Of a DNA stretch of 64,000 nt, positions 42,873-51,425 are shown one piece after another. The DNA is from Nocardioides sp. Iso805N (lineage in GTDB: Bacteria > Actinomycetota > Actinomycetes > Propionibacteriales > Nocardioidaceae), in the NCBI RefSeq assembly GCF_000364605.1, contig NZ_KB822576.1, forward strand, positions 248,001 through 312,000, written 5' to 3'. Numbering within the stretch: the stretch's first letter is position 1; each line of letters begins with the position of its first letter. A program made the translations under genes and the position numbers. The notes beneath the pieces were generated by a model that was not told the origin of the DNA, made no database searches, and saw only the letters and a program-made list of their open reading frames with translations.

Positions 42873-43688
42873 ATGATCAAGCGCACGTTGCTCGGCGTCA
42901 CCGCCGCAGCCGCCACCCTGATGCTCGCCGCCTGCGGCAGCTCCTCGAACACCGCGACCGACACCTCCTCGACAACAGCAAGCGGCCCGGCCGCCAACCT
43001 GTCGCTGGTCTCCTCGGGCACGCTCACCGTGTGCAGCGACGTCCCCTACGCCCCGTTCGAGGACTTCGACAAGTCCGCTCCGTCGGGCTTCAAGGGCTTC
43101 GACGTCGACATCGTCTCCAAGATCGCGGGCGACCTCGGCCTCAAGCTGAAGTACCTCGATGAGGACTTCGACGGCCTGCAGAGCGGCCTGACCCTCAACG
43201 CCGGCACCTGCGACCTGGTGGCCTCCGCGCTGACCATCACCCCCGACCGCGCCAAGCACCTGGACTTCTCCGACGGCTACTACGACTCCGAGCAGTCGCT
43301 GCTGGTGCCGAACGGCTCGTCGATCACCTCCATCGCCGACCTGAAGGGCAAGAAGGTCGGCGTCCAGAAGGGCACCACCGGCAAGGACTACGCCACCCAG
43401 CACGCCAGCGGCGCAAGCATCGTCGACTTCCCCAGCGACGCAGAGGAGTTCCAGGCTCTGAAGGCCGGCCAGGTCGACGCGCTGCTGCAGGACCTTCCGG
43501 TCAACCTCGCCCACCAGCAGGCCGGCGGCTACAAGGTCGTCGAGACCTACAACACCGGCGAGAAGTACGGCCTGGCCGCGAAGAAGGGCAATACCGGCCT
43601 GATCACCGCGGTCAACGCGGACCTGGCCAAGATGCACAGTGACGGGTCGTACGACACGATCTACAACAAGTACTTCTCCACCAAGTGA
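42873..43688 (+). CDS. Polar amino-acid ABC transporter, substrate-binding lipoprotein
   Basis: A 271-residue family 3 solute-binding protein. The signal and lipobox (LMLAAC, Cys at about residue 22) anchor it to the membrane. The ligand fold begins GTLTVCSDVPYAPFEDF, and CDLVASALTITPDRAKHLDFSDGYYDSEQSL is the usual hinge region. The pattern fits glutamine, glutamate or a related polar amino acid. I chose ATG 42873 because it opens the signal peptide directly behind TAGGGT. The permease and ATPase genes follow in the same operon. Confidence 0.87.
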   Translation: MIKRTLLGVTAAAATLMLAACGSSSNTATDTSSTTASGPAANLSLVSSGTLTVCSDVPYAPFEDFDKSAPSGFKGFDVDIVSKIAGDLGLKLKYLDEDFDGLQSGLTLNAGTCDLVASALTITPDRAKHLDFSDGYYDSEQSLLVPNGSSITSIADLKGKKVGVQKGTTGKDYATQHASGASIVDFPSDAEEFQALKAGQVDALLQDLPVNLAHQQAGGYKVVETYNTGEKYGLAAKKGNTGLITAVNADLAKMHSDGSYDTIYNKYFSTK

Positions 43689-43692
43689 TCTC

Positions 43693-44484
43693 GTGAAGAG
43701 ATCAACCAAGCGGCGACTCCGCCAGGGTGGCTTGTACGCCATCCTGGTGGTGGTCGTCGTCTTCCTCGCCGCCTCGGTCAACTGGACGAAGGTCCACGAC
43801 AACTTCTGGGCGCCCGGCCTGGGAGGCAACTGGCACGACCTGATCCTCACGGGCTTGAAGAACACGGTGATCTATACCGCGATCGCCTTCGGGCTCGGCC
43901 TCGTCCTGGCGCTCGCTCTTGCGCTCCTGAAGCTCTCCCCCGTCGCGCCGTACCGCTGGATCGCGACGGTCTACATCGAGATCTTCCGCGGCCTTCCCGC
44001 CCTCGTCACCATCCTGCTGATGGCCTTCGCCGTACCGATCGCGTTCGGCTGGCACGTGCCCGGCGGCACCGTCGGCGCAGGCCTTCTGGGCCTGGTGCTG
44101 GTGGCGGGCGCCTACATGGCCGAGACCCTGCGCGCCGGGCTGCAAGCGGTGCCGAAGGGTCAGGCTGAGGCGGCCCGCTCCCTGGGCATGGGGCCCGTCG
44201 CGACGATGGCGCACGTCATCATCCCGCAGGCGTTCCGGGTCATCATCCCGCCGCTGACGAACGAGTTCGTGCTGCTGATCAAGGACACCTCGCTGCTCTC
44301 GATCGTGGGGGCGACCGCCGGTCAGCGGGAGCTGACGAACGTCGCGCGTGACTTCCTGACCTCGGGTCCCACAGCGGGCACCGGGACAAGCCTCACCCAG
44401 GTCGCGATCCTGTACCTGGTCATCTCCCTTCCCCTCACCCGCCTGGTGGCGTGGTTGGAGAAGCGTCAGCAGAGGGCTCGGTGA
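43693..44484 (+). CDS. Polar amino-acid ABC transporter permease
   Basis: A 263-residue HisMQ-type permease with about five spans. The ATPase-contact (EAA) loop is [22 protein letters not shown]. It starts with GTG 43693, four bases after the binding-protein stop, and its own stop overlaps the ATPase start (GTGA). Only one permease gene is present, so the channel is probably a homodimer. Confidence 0.88.
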   Translation: MKRSTKRRLRQGGLYAILVVVVVFLAASVNWTKVHDNFWAPGLGGNWHDLILTGLKNTVIYTAIAFGLGLVLALALALLKLSPVAPYRWIATVYIEIFRGLPALVTILLMAFAVPIAFGWHVPGGTVGAGLLGLVLVAGAYMAETLRAGLQAVPKGQAEAARSLGMGPVATMAHVIIPQAFRVIIPPLTNEFVLLIKDTSLLSIVGATAGQRELTNVARDFLTSGPTAGTGTSLTQVAILYLVISLPLTRLVAWLEKRQQRAR

Positions 44485-45236
44485 GTGCCGTGACGGTAGA
44501 AGCGACGTCAGCAGCGATCCATGTGAGCGCCCTGCACAAGTACTTCGGCGAGAACGAGGTGCTCAAGGGCATCGACTTCCAGGTTGATGCGGGCCAGGTC
44601 GTGTGCGTGATCGGCCCCTCCGGTTCGGGGAAGTCGACGCTGCTGCGCTGCGTCAACCGCCTCGAGGAGCCGACGAGCGGCCAGATCCTCGTCGAGGGCA
44701 TCGACATCACCGATCCCGAGACGGACCTGGACAAGGTCCGCGCCCGGATCGGAATGGTCTTCCAGCAGTTCAACCTCTTCCCGCACATGACGGTGCTGCA
44801 GAACCTCTGCATCGCCCAGCGGACCGCGAAGAGGCGTTCCAAGGCCGAGGCCGTCGAGGTCGCGCGAGCCAACCTCGCCAAGGTCGGCCTGGCGGAGAAG
44901 GAGTCGGCCTACCCGGCCCACCTCTCCGGCGGCCAGCAGCAGCGGGTCGCGATCGCGCGGGCACTGTCGATGGATCCCGACATGATGCTCTTCGACGAGC
45001 CCACCTCCGCGCTCGACCCCGAGCTCGTGGGCGACGTCCTGGCGATCATGAAGCAACTCGCCGCCGAGGGCATGACGATGATGGTCGTCACCCACGAGAT
45101 GGGCTTCGCCCGCGAGGTCGGCGACAAGCTGGTCTTCATGGACGGCGGCGTGATCGTCGAGGAGGGCGATCCGCGCGAGGTGCTCGCGGACCCGAAGCAC
45201 GATCGCACCAAGGCGTTCCTGTCCAAGGTGCTCTGA
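44481..45236 (+). CDS. Polar amino-acid ABC transporter ATPase
   Basis: A 251-residue GlnQ-type ATPase with Walker [10 protein letters not shown], signature LSGGQQQR, Walker [14 protein letters not shown] and switch histidine VVTHEMGF. It powers uptake with the two genes upstream. The GTG at 44481 overlaps the permease stop; a GTG three codons later is possible. A strong terminator follows 28 bases after the stop. Confidence 0.9.
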   Translation: MSAVTVEATSAAIHVSALHKYFGENEVLKGIDFQVDAGQVVCVIGPSGSGKSTLLRCVNRLEEPTSGQILVEGIDITDPETDLDKVRARIGMVFQQFNLFPHMTVLQNLCIAQRTAKRRSKAEAVEVARANLAKVGLAEKESAYPAHLSGGQQQRVAIARALSMDPDMMLFDEPTSALDPELVGDVLAIMKQLAAEGMTMMVVTHEMGFAREVGDKLVFMDGGVIVEEGDPREVLADPKHDRTKAFLSKVL

Positions 45237-45263
45237 GCAGCAAACCCGCGCACGACGTACGAC

Positions 45264-45295
45264 GAGGGCCCCAGCCGATATCGGCTGGGGCCCTC
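45264..45295. terminator. Shared terminator of the amino-acid ABC and liv operons
   Basis: A 32-base perfect palindrome (arms 45264-45278 and 45281-45295, TA centre) between the convergent operons. Confidence 0.8.
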
Positions 45296-45314
45296 GCGCT
45301 GTGCTGGGTTGCTC

Positions 45315-46037
45315 TCAGAGGTCTCCACCCAGATAGGCGGCCTTCACCGAGCCGTCCTTGGCCAGCTCAGCACCGGTCCCGGACCGGACGATGGAGCCGG
45401 TCTCGAGGATGTGGGCGGAGTCGGCCCGCTTGAGCGCCTGAGCAGCGTTCTGCTCCACGAGAAGCACCGTGGTGCCCTGTGCCTTGATCTCGTCGATGAT
45501 CGAGAAGATCTGCGCGATCAGCTTGGGCGCCAGCCCCATGGAAGGCTCGTCGAGCAGCACCAGCTTCGGCCGCGCCATCAGGGCGCGTCCCATCGCCAGC
45601 ATCTGCTGCTCGCCACCCGACATCGTGCCGGCGACCTGGCTGACTCTCTCGAGCAGGCGCGGGAAGAGCTCGAAGACCCGGTCAAGGTCGGCCTTGTACG
45701 CGGCCGTCTTGGTATCGGTGCGGACGTAGGCGCCCATCTCGAGGTTCTCCCGCACGGTCATGCCGGGGAAGATGCCACGCCCCTCGGGTGACTGGCTCAG
45801 CCCCATCTTCACCCGCTCGTAGGGAGGCAGCCCGGTGATGTCCCGGCCGTCGAAGACGATCTTGCCCGCTCGCACGGGGCGCAGTCCCGAGATCGTCTTC
45901 AGTGTCGTCGTCTTGCCCGCGCCATTGGCTCCGATCAGGGTCGAGATCGAACCCTCCTCCACATCGAAGGTGATGTCGCGGACGGCCTCGATGTGTCCGT
46001 AGTTCACACACAGGCCCTGCACCTCAAGAAGCGGCAT
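45315..46037 (-). CDS. livF: Branched-chain amino-acid ABC transporter ATPase LivF
   Basis: A 240-residue ATPase with Walker A GANGAGKTT, LSQSPEGRGIFPGMTV, signature MSGGEQQML and Walker B LVLLDEPSMGLAP. It is the last gene of livKHMGF and overlaps livG by 14 bases. It hydrolyses ATP to drive uptake of leucine, isoleucine, valine or related amides. Confidence 0.9.
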   Translation of the reverse strand: MPLLEVQGLCVNYGHIEAVRDITFDVEEGSISTLIGANGAGKTTTLKTISGLRPVRAGKIVFDGRDITGLPPYERVKMGLSQSPEGRGIFPGMTVRENLEMGAYVRTDTKTAAYKADLDRVFELFPRLLERVSQVAGTMSGGEQQMLAMGRALMARPKLVLLDEPSMGLAPKLIAQIFSIIDEIKAQGTTVLLVEQNAAQALKRADSAHILETGSIVRSGTGAELAKDGSVKAAYLGGDL

Positions 46038-46833
46038 CGTCGTCGTCCTCCTCCACGCCCAGATAGGCAGCGATCACAGCAGGGTTCTCCCGCACCTCGG
46101 CCGGCGTACCCTCGGCGATCTTGCGACCGAACTCCAAGACCACGATCCGATCGGTGACGCCCATGACGAGCCGCATGTCGTGCTCGATGAGCAGCACGGT
46201 GTAGCCCCGGTCGCGAACCTTGCGGATCAGCTCCATCAGTCGCTGCTTCTCCGCGGGGTTGAACCCCGCCGCGGGCTCGTCGAGGCAGAGCAGCTTCGGC
46301 TTCGTGGCCAGTGCCCGCGCGATCTCGAGCCGGCGCTGGTCGCCATAGGAGAGGTTGGCCGCCAGCTCGTCCGCGCGACCGCCGACGCCGACGAACTTCA
46401 ACAGCTCGCGGGCCTCCTCGATCGCCGCCGACTCCGTACGTCGATGCCGCGGAGTCCGGAACAGGGCGTTGAGGACCCCGACCTTGCTGTGCGCATCCGC
46501 CCCCACCATGACGTTCTCGAGGGCCGTCATGGTCTTGAAGAGCCGGATGTTCTGGAAGGTGCGCGCGATGCCCAGCTTGGTGATCTGATGCCGCTGCATC
46601 TTCGCCAGCGGGCTCCCGGCGAAGCGGACCTGACCGCTCGTCGCCTGGTAGACGCCCGTCATCACGTTGAAGCAGGTGGTCTTGCCGGCACCGTTCGGCC
46701 CGATCAGACCGAGGATCTCCCCCTCCTTGATGTCGAAGGTGACTCCGTCCAACGCGGTGAGTCCACCGAACTTGATGGTGACGTCGTCGACCTCGAGCAG
46801 TGCCCTGCGGGTGTCGGTGGTCTCCTCAGACAT
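46024..46833 (-). CDS. livG: Branched-chain amino-acid ABC transporter ATPase LivG
   Basis: A 269-residue ATPase with Walker A GPNGAGKTT, NVMTGVYQATSGQVRFAG, signature LSYGDQRRLEIARAL and Walker B LLCLDEPAAGFNP. It starts at ATG 46833, behind ggagagg, overlapping the livM end by eight bases. It is the heterodimer partner of LivF. Confidence 0.9.
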   Translation of the reverse strand: MSEETTDTRRALLEVDDVTIKFGGLTALDGVTFDIKEGEILGLIGPNGAGKTTCFNVMTGVYQATSGQVRFAGSPLAKMQRHQITKLGIARTFQNIRLFKTMTALENVMVGADAHSKVGVLNALFRTPRHRRTESAAIEEARELLKFVGVGGRADELAANLSYGDQRRLEIARALATKPKLLCLDEPAAGFNPAEKQRLMELIRKVRDRGYTVLLIEHDMRLVMGVTDRIVVLEFGRKIAEGTPAEVRENPAVIAAYLGVEEDDDDAAS

Positions 46834-48010
46834 CGACTGCCTCTCCTTCCAGTTCCTCGATCTGGGCCTCGGCGGCCAAGGCCCGACGGGTGCGTCGTGG
46901 CGGGAAGATGCCCTGGGGTCGCCAGATGGCGAGGGCCATGAGCGCCAGTCCGAACACGAGCATGCGCCAGTCCGAGAAGCTCCGGAAGCGGTCGGGCAGG
47001 TAGGCCACCAGCACGCCGCCGAAGGCGGCGCCCCAACGGTTGCCGGCACCGCCGACGATGACGGCGGCGACGAAGAGCTCGGAGAGCAGCAGCAGGAACG
47101 TCGCCGGTGAGATGAAGCCGTTGCGGGTGGCGTAGAACGCCCCTGACAACCCGCCGACGGCAGCCCCGAGGGCGAAGGCGAGCAGCTTGAACTTGAAGGT
47201 CGGCACGCCCATCAGCTCAGCAGCGTCCTCGTCCTCACGAGTCGCCTCCCACGCCCGGCCCACGCGACTGTTCTTCACCAGGATGTCAGCGATGATCACG
47301 ATGAAGAACGCGGTCACGATCATCCAGTAGAACGGGATCGCGTCGATCGGGCCGAACTTCAGGAACGGCGTCTTGTGGCCCACGTCGATGATGTTCGGGA
47401 AGGTGCCCCAGGACAGGTGCGGGACCTGGAAGAGCCCACCGCCCTGCCCTGGCGCGTTGGGGCCGATGTTCGGTGGGGCAGGGATGTTGTCGATGCCCTG
47501 CGCGGCGCCGAGCCAGTGCGTGTTGACGATGACGAGCCGGATGATCTCACCGAAACCCAGCGTGACGATCGCCAGATAGTCACCGCGCACACGCAGGGTC
47601 GGCGCGCCCAGGATCAGACCGCTGAGCATGGTGACAGCGATGGCCACCGGCAGTGCGAGCAGGAACGGCCAGTGGAAGTGGTACGTCGTCAAGATGCCGG
47701 TGGTGTAGGCGCCGATGGCATAGAAGCCGACGTACCCCAGGTCGAGCAGCCCGGCGTATCCGATCACGATGTTGAGACCGACGGCGATCAAGGCGTACGC
47801 CGCTGCATCGAACATCACGCCGCCGAAGTCGACACCCGAGGTCGTGATGACGGGCAGATTGAGCAATGGGAGCGCGTAGACGAAGACGATGCCGACAGCG
47901 ATGAGGGCCACCCTCGTCGGCTTGTTGTCAAGGAGCCCACCGAGCCAGCCCCTGAAGGCACTCCAGCCCCTACTGAGACCGGACGGGGCGAAGTCGTAGT
48001 AGCGATTCAT
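46826..48010 (-). CDS. livM: Branched-chain amino-acid ABC transporter permease LivM
   Basis: A 394-residue permease with about ten spans. The family blocks are GLNIVIGYAGLLDLGYVGFYAIGAYT and SRVGRAWEATREDEDAAELMG, the latter being the ATPase-contact loop. An N-terminal extension of about 30 residues precedes the first span. The C-terminal tail is acidic. The start overlaps the livH stop as ATGA (48007-48010). Confidence 0.9.
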   Translation of the reverse strand: MNRYYDFAPSGLSRGWSAFRGWLGGLLDNKPTRVALIAVGIVFVYALPLLNLPVITTSGVDFGGVMFDAAAYALIAVGLNIVIGYAGLLDLGYVGFYAIGAYTTGILTTYHFHWPFLLALPVAIAVTMLSGLILGAPTLRVRGDYLAIVTLGFGEIIRLVIVNTHWLGAAQGIDNIPAPPNIGPNAPGQGGGLFQVPHLSWGTFPNIIDVGHKTPFLKFGPIDAIPFYWMIVTAFFIVIIADILVKNSRVGRAWEATREDEDAAELMGVPTFKFKLLAFALGAAVGGLSGAFYATRNGFISPATFLLLLSELFVAAVIVGGAGNRWGAAFGGVLVAYLPDRFRSFSDWRMLVFGLALMALAIWRPQGIFPPRRTRRALAAEAQIEELEGEAVDV

Positions 48011-48996
48011 GCGCGTGCCTTCCCGAGGGACTCGCCGAGCAGGCCCTGCGGCCGGATCAGCAGGATCACGACGAGGAGCACGAAGGCGACGACGTCCTTC
48101 CACTGGCTGCCGAGGAACGCCGATCCCCAGTTCTCGGCCACGCCGAGGATCAGACCGCCGAGGAGAGCACCGCGAAGGTTGCCGATGCCGCCCATGACGG
48201 CTGCGGTGAACGCCTTGACACCGAAGATGAAGCCTGCATCGTTGCGCGTGCTACCGATGCGCAGCATGTAGAGCGTCGCCGCGGCGCCGGCCATCAGGCC
48301 GCCGAGGAAGAAGGTGAGCTGGATGACTCGGGTGGAGTTCACCCCCATCAGGGCCGCCGACTCCGGGTCCTGGGCGACGGCACGGATGCCGCGGCCGAAG
48401 CGGGTCCGGCTGACGAAGACCTGCAGCGCGAACATCATGCCGAGCGCCGCGACGATCGTGATCACATCGATGTCGGTCACCGTGTAGTCACCGATGGTGA
48501 ACAAGCCCTTGGGATTGATCTGCACGGGCATGGTGTAGTTGTTGCGGGCGTTCCCCACGTAGTTGCCCAGATTGTCCTCGAGGCCGAACCACGCCGCGAT
48601 CCGGTCGCGCAGCCCCATCGCCTCCGATAGCACGAACGACGCGCCGATAGCGGAGATGAGCGCGATCAGCTTCGGCGCGTTCTTCTTGATCAACGGCCGG
48701 TAGGCCACGCGTTCGAGGAGCAGGGCGACGCCGCCGGAGACCAGCATCGCCACGACCAGGGCGATGAGCAGGAAGCCGATCTCGCCGCCGATGCTATTGA
48801 CGCCGGTCTGGTCGAAGAAGACGAAGACCCAGGCAGTTGCGAAGGTGCCGTACATGAACACTTCGGAGTGTGCGAAGTTGATGAGCTGAAGGACGCCGTA
48901 GACCATCGTGTAGCCGAGGGCGACGAGGGCGTAGATCGAACCTAGTACGAGACCGGTGATCGTCAGCTCGAAGAATTGGTGCGTGAAGGTATGCAC
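48007..48996 (-). CDS. livH: Branched-chain amino-acid ABC transporter permease LivH
   Basis: A 329-residue permease with about eight spans: GLVLGSIYALVALGYTMVYGVLQLINFAHSE at the start, and RTRFGRGIRAVAQDPESAALMGV as the ATPase-contact loop. I chose GTG 48996, placed before the first span behind ggagag. The livK-livH gap of 111 bases contains a strong stem-loop. Confidence 0.88.
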   Translation of the reverse strand: MHTFTHQFFELTITGLVLGSIYALVALGYTMVYGVLQLINFAHSEVFMYGTFATAWVFVFFDQTGVNSIGGEIGFLLIALVVAMLVSGGVALLLERVAYRPLIKKNAPKLIALISAIGASFVLSEAMGLRDRIAAWFGLEDNLGNYVGNARNNYTMPVQINPKGLFTIGDYTVTDIDVITIVAALGMMFALQVFVSRTRFGRGIRAVAQDPESAALMGVNSTRVIQLTFFLGGLMAGAAATLYMLRIGSTRNDAGFIFGVKAFTAAVMGGIGNLRGALLGGLILGVAENWGSAFLGSQWKDVVAFVLLVVILLIRPQGLLGESLGKARA

Positions 48997-49047
48997 AGGT
49001 GAGGTCTCTCCACTCTGCTGCAGTTGACGGGCAGGCACACGCGGTGG

Positions 49048-49089
49048 CGGGTCCGCGGCCGCGGCTGATGAGCCTCGGCCGCGGACCCG
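49048..49089 (-). terminator. Stem-loop between livK and livH
   Basis: A perfect 14-base GC-rich stem (49048-49061 with 49076-49089) and 14-base loop, 19 bases after the livK stop. There is no T-run, so it is more likely a partial terminator or an mRNA 3'-end protector than a full stop. Confidence 0.6.
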
Positions 49090-49107
49090 TCGCGGTGCCT
49101 CAGCGGA

Positions 49108-50259
49108 TCACTTGATAGGTGCCGGGTTGGCCGTGTCGAGCTGGCCGTTCTTGACGCTGTAGGCGTAGATCGTCGACGTCTGGATGTCGCCCTTGGAGTC
49201 GAACTTGATCGGACCGCTCACGCCGGTGCCCGAGTAGTTGGTCACGAAGTCATTCATCTTCGACAGCGAGGTGTCCCCCGCGTCGATGCCGGCGAGGAAG
49301 ATGTTCGCCGCGTCGTAGGACTGGGTGGAGTACAGGCCCGCGGTCTTGCCCGGGTTGGCCGAGGCGTACTTGGTGCCGAAGTCGGCCGGGGCCGGAGCAG
49401 CCGGGGCCGAGAGGACAGCACCCTCGGCGGCCTGCGAGCCGGCGACCTTGACGAACGCCGGGTCCTCGGAGCCGTCACCGGACATGAACAGGCCCTTCCA
49501 GCCAGCCTGGCGCAGCTGCTTGACCAGGAGGCCCGACTCGGCGTAGTAGCCGCCGTAGAAGACGGCGTCGGCGCCGGAGCCCTTGATCTTGGTCACGGTC
49601 GCGGAGAAGTCCGTCTGACCCGTCTGGACCTCGTCGTTGCCGACCGGCTTGAGGCCCTTGCGGACGACGTCCGCCAGTCCCTTGCCGTAGACCGAGGCGT
49701 CATCGACGACGAAGACCTTCTTGCCCGTCAGGTACTTCGCGTCGGCGGCGCCCTGGGCCGAGTCGTTTCCGATGACACGGTGCCAGGTGGTCCAGCCCTG
49801 CTCCGTCAGGTCGACCTCGGTCGCCGACGGGGAGATCGACGGCAGACCGGCGCTGAAGAACGTCTTGCCGGTGGCCTTCGACTCACCCGAGAAGCCGGGA
49901 CCGATCAGGCCCACGACCTTGGTGTCGTTGACGACGTTCAGCGCGAGCTTGCTCGCCTGGTCCGGGTCGCCCTGGGAGTCGAAGGTCTTGACAGTCACCT
50001 TGCAATCCGCGTGCTTGGCGTTGTACTCCGACAACGCGGTGTTGATGCCGCCGAGCATGTTCTGGCCGAGAGCGCCGTTCGGGCCGGTGAGCGCCCCCAT
50101 GTAGGCGATCTCGTAGTGACCGCATGAGCCGCTGCCGGAAGAGTTGCCGGAGCCGGCGTTCGCGCTGTTGTTGCCTCCGGTGGTGCCACAAGCGCTCAGG
50201 GCGAGCGCAGCGACACCGGCCAGCGCGAACACGCGCGCGGTCTTCTTGGTTCCCGTCAT
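49108..50259 (-). CDS. livK: Branched-chain amino-acid ABC transporter substrate-binding lipoprotein LivK
   Basis: A 383-residue family 6 binding protein. The lipobox is LALSAC at about residues 19-24, followed by a Gly/Asn/Ser-rich linker and then EIAYMGALTGPNGALGQNMLGG. The ATG at 50259 follows ggagga. It captures branched-chain amino acids or small amides outside the membrane for LivHMGF. A TACACT-like -10 (TACATT) lies 40 bases upstream. Confidence 0.9.
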   Translation of the reverse strand: MTGTKKTARVFALAGVAALALSACGTTGGNNSANAGSGNSSGSGSCGHYEIAYMGALTGPNGALGQNMLGGINTALSEYNAKHADCKVTVKTFDSQGDPDQASKLALNVVNDTKVVGLIGPGFSGESKATGKTFFSAGLPSISPSATEVDLTEQGWTTWHRVIGNDSAQGAADAKYLTGKKVFVVDDASVYGKGLADVVRKGLKPVGNDEVQTGQTDFSATVTKIKGSGADAVFYGGYYAESGLLVKQLRQAGWKGLFMSGDGSEDPAFVKVAGSQAAEGAVLSAPAAPAPADFGTKYASANPGKTAGLYSTQSYDAANIFLAGIDAGDTSLSKMNDFVTNYSGTGVSGPIKFDSKGDIQTSTIYAYSVKNGQLDTANPAPIK

Positions 50260-50299
50260 GGGTAGGTCCTCCACTGTTTCACTGGGACGTGATCGGGCG

Positions 50300-50305
50300 A
50301 ATGTA
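50300..50305 (-). promoter_or_regulatory. -10 box of the liv operon
   Basis: TACATT on the minus strand, giving a leader of roughly 33 bases to ATG 50259. No clear -35. The rest of the 151-base gap to pdtaR shows nothing I can name. Confidence 0.35.
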
Positions 50306-50410
50306 CCCACAGCGTGGACCTGCGTGCGACCCAAGTCACAAAAACGCGTCATTACGAGGCTGAAGCGTTACCTGCGCGACTCATACGACGGCGCACGACG
50401 GTCGTGACGT

Positions 50411-51025
50411 TTACTCGGGCGCAGCACTGCCCGCAGCGCGCGGGCCGTGCTCGAGGACACCGTCGGCGACCTGACGCATCGAGAGCCGCAGGTCCATCGC
50501 CGTCTTCTGGATCCAACGGAACGACTCGGACTCGGTGAGGCTGAGCTGCTCCTGCAGCACGCTCTTCGCGCGGTCGATCACCTTGCGCGTCTCCAGCCGC
50601 TCCGTCAGCCCGGCGACCTCGGCCTCGAGCTGGGCGAGCTCCTGGAAGCGACTGACGGCCAGCTCGATCGCCGGGACCAGGTCGCTGGGGTTGAACGGCT
50701 TGACCAGATAGGCCATCGCACCGGCGTCGCGGGCCCGCTCGACCAGGTCTCGCTGCGAGAACGCTGTCAACATCACCACCGGTGCGATCCGCTGGCGGGC
50801 CACCTGCTCGGCGGCGGCGATGCCGTCGAGGATCGGCATCTTCACGTCGAGGATGACCAGGTCCGGCCGCAGCTCCTCGGCGAGGCGGATCGCCTCCTGG
50901 CCATCGCCGGCCTCGCCGACGACGTCGTACCCCTCGTCGGTCAGCATCTCCTTGAGGTCCATCCGGATCAGGACCTCGTCCTCGGCGATGACGACGCGGC
51001 GGGCAGTGCTCGGGCTCTCGGTCAC
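50411..51025 (-). CDS. pdtaR: ANTAR-domain response regulator (PdtaR-like)
   Basis: A 204-residue protein with an N-terminal receiver domain (acidic pair at AEDEVLIRMD, phospho-acceptor Asp in LVILDVKMP, Lys in LVKPFNPS), a coiled linker, and a C-terminal ANTAR domain (RKVIDRAKSVLQEQLSLTESESFRWIQKTAMDLR). ANTAR domains bind tandem hexaloop RNA hairpins and prevent termination. The mycobacterial homologue Rv1626 is paired with kinase PdtaS, which is not in this window. It starts at GTG 51025. Confidence 0.9.
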   Translation of the reverse strand: MTESPSTARRVVIAEDEVLIRMDLKEMLTDEGYDVVGEAGDGQEAIRLAEELRPDLVILDVKMPILDGIAAAEQVARQRIAPVVMLTAFSQRDLVERARDAGAMAYLVKPFNPSDLVPAIELAVSRFQELAQLEAEVAGLTERLETRKVIDRAKSVLQEQLSLTESESFRWIQKTAMDLRLSMRQVADGVLEHGPRAAGSAAPE

Positions 51026-51077
51026 GAGCGAAAGATTAGCGGGACTCCCTGAGTCGGCGTCGGCCGCGGTGTTCCGG

Positions 51078-51083
51078 TAGGTT
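51078..51083 (+). promoter_or_regulatory. -10 box of the tRNA gene
   Basis: TAGGTT ends 12 bases before the first base of the tRNA, so a transcript would carry a very short 5' leader. Confidence 0.4.
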
Positions 51084-51095
51084 GTGCGAGCGTTG

Positions 51096-51171
51096 GCCCC
51101 GGTACTCCAACGGCAGAGAGAGTGTGCTCAAACCACATACAGTGTCGGTTCGAATCCGACTCGGGGCACCA
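51096..51171 (+). tRNA. tRNA with leucine anticodon CAA, class I fold, encoded CCA
   Basis: A complete cloverleaf: acceptor 51096-51102 with 51161-51167 (one G-T pair), D stem CTC/GAG, anticodon stem 51122-51126 with 51134-51138, loop CTCAAAC giving anticodon CAA (51129-51131), variable loop of five bases (51139-51143), and T arm GTCGG-TTCGAAT-CCGAC. The discriminator is A (51168), and CCA is encoded at 51169-51171. The anticodon reads UUG, leucine, but bacterial tRNA-Leu normally has a long class II variable arm. The amino-acid identity is therefore unsure. Confidence 0.8.
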
Positions 51172-51303
51172 CACAGACCGCGACCGCTGCAAGCGTGCAG
51201 ACATGCCTCCGCTGCGACGTGGCAAAGGCTCCGGCCCTCCTGGCACACGGGGTAGCGTCGCGTCGATGCGCTGGCAGTCACCAACGCACCGATGCATCCG
51301 AAG

Positions 51304-51368
51304 AGGCCGCCCTCACTCCTGGGTACGCCGGGTGCGTGCATCGCAAGACGGAGGAGCGAAGGCGGCCT
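51304..51368. terminator. Long stem-loop between the tRNA and pyk
   Basis: A 17-position stem with two mismatches (51304-51320 with 51352-51368) around a 31-base loop, followed by TTT on the plus strand and CTT on the minus strand. It probably terminates the convergent tRNA and pyk transcripts. The remaining 51172-51425 has no credible gene. Confidence 0.45.
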
Positions 51369-51425
51369 TTGATCGGAGCGGCCCGTCGAGCGACGACAAC
51401 GCCGCGAGGTGCGTTGCCGGCGCCC

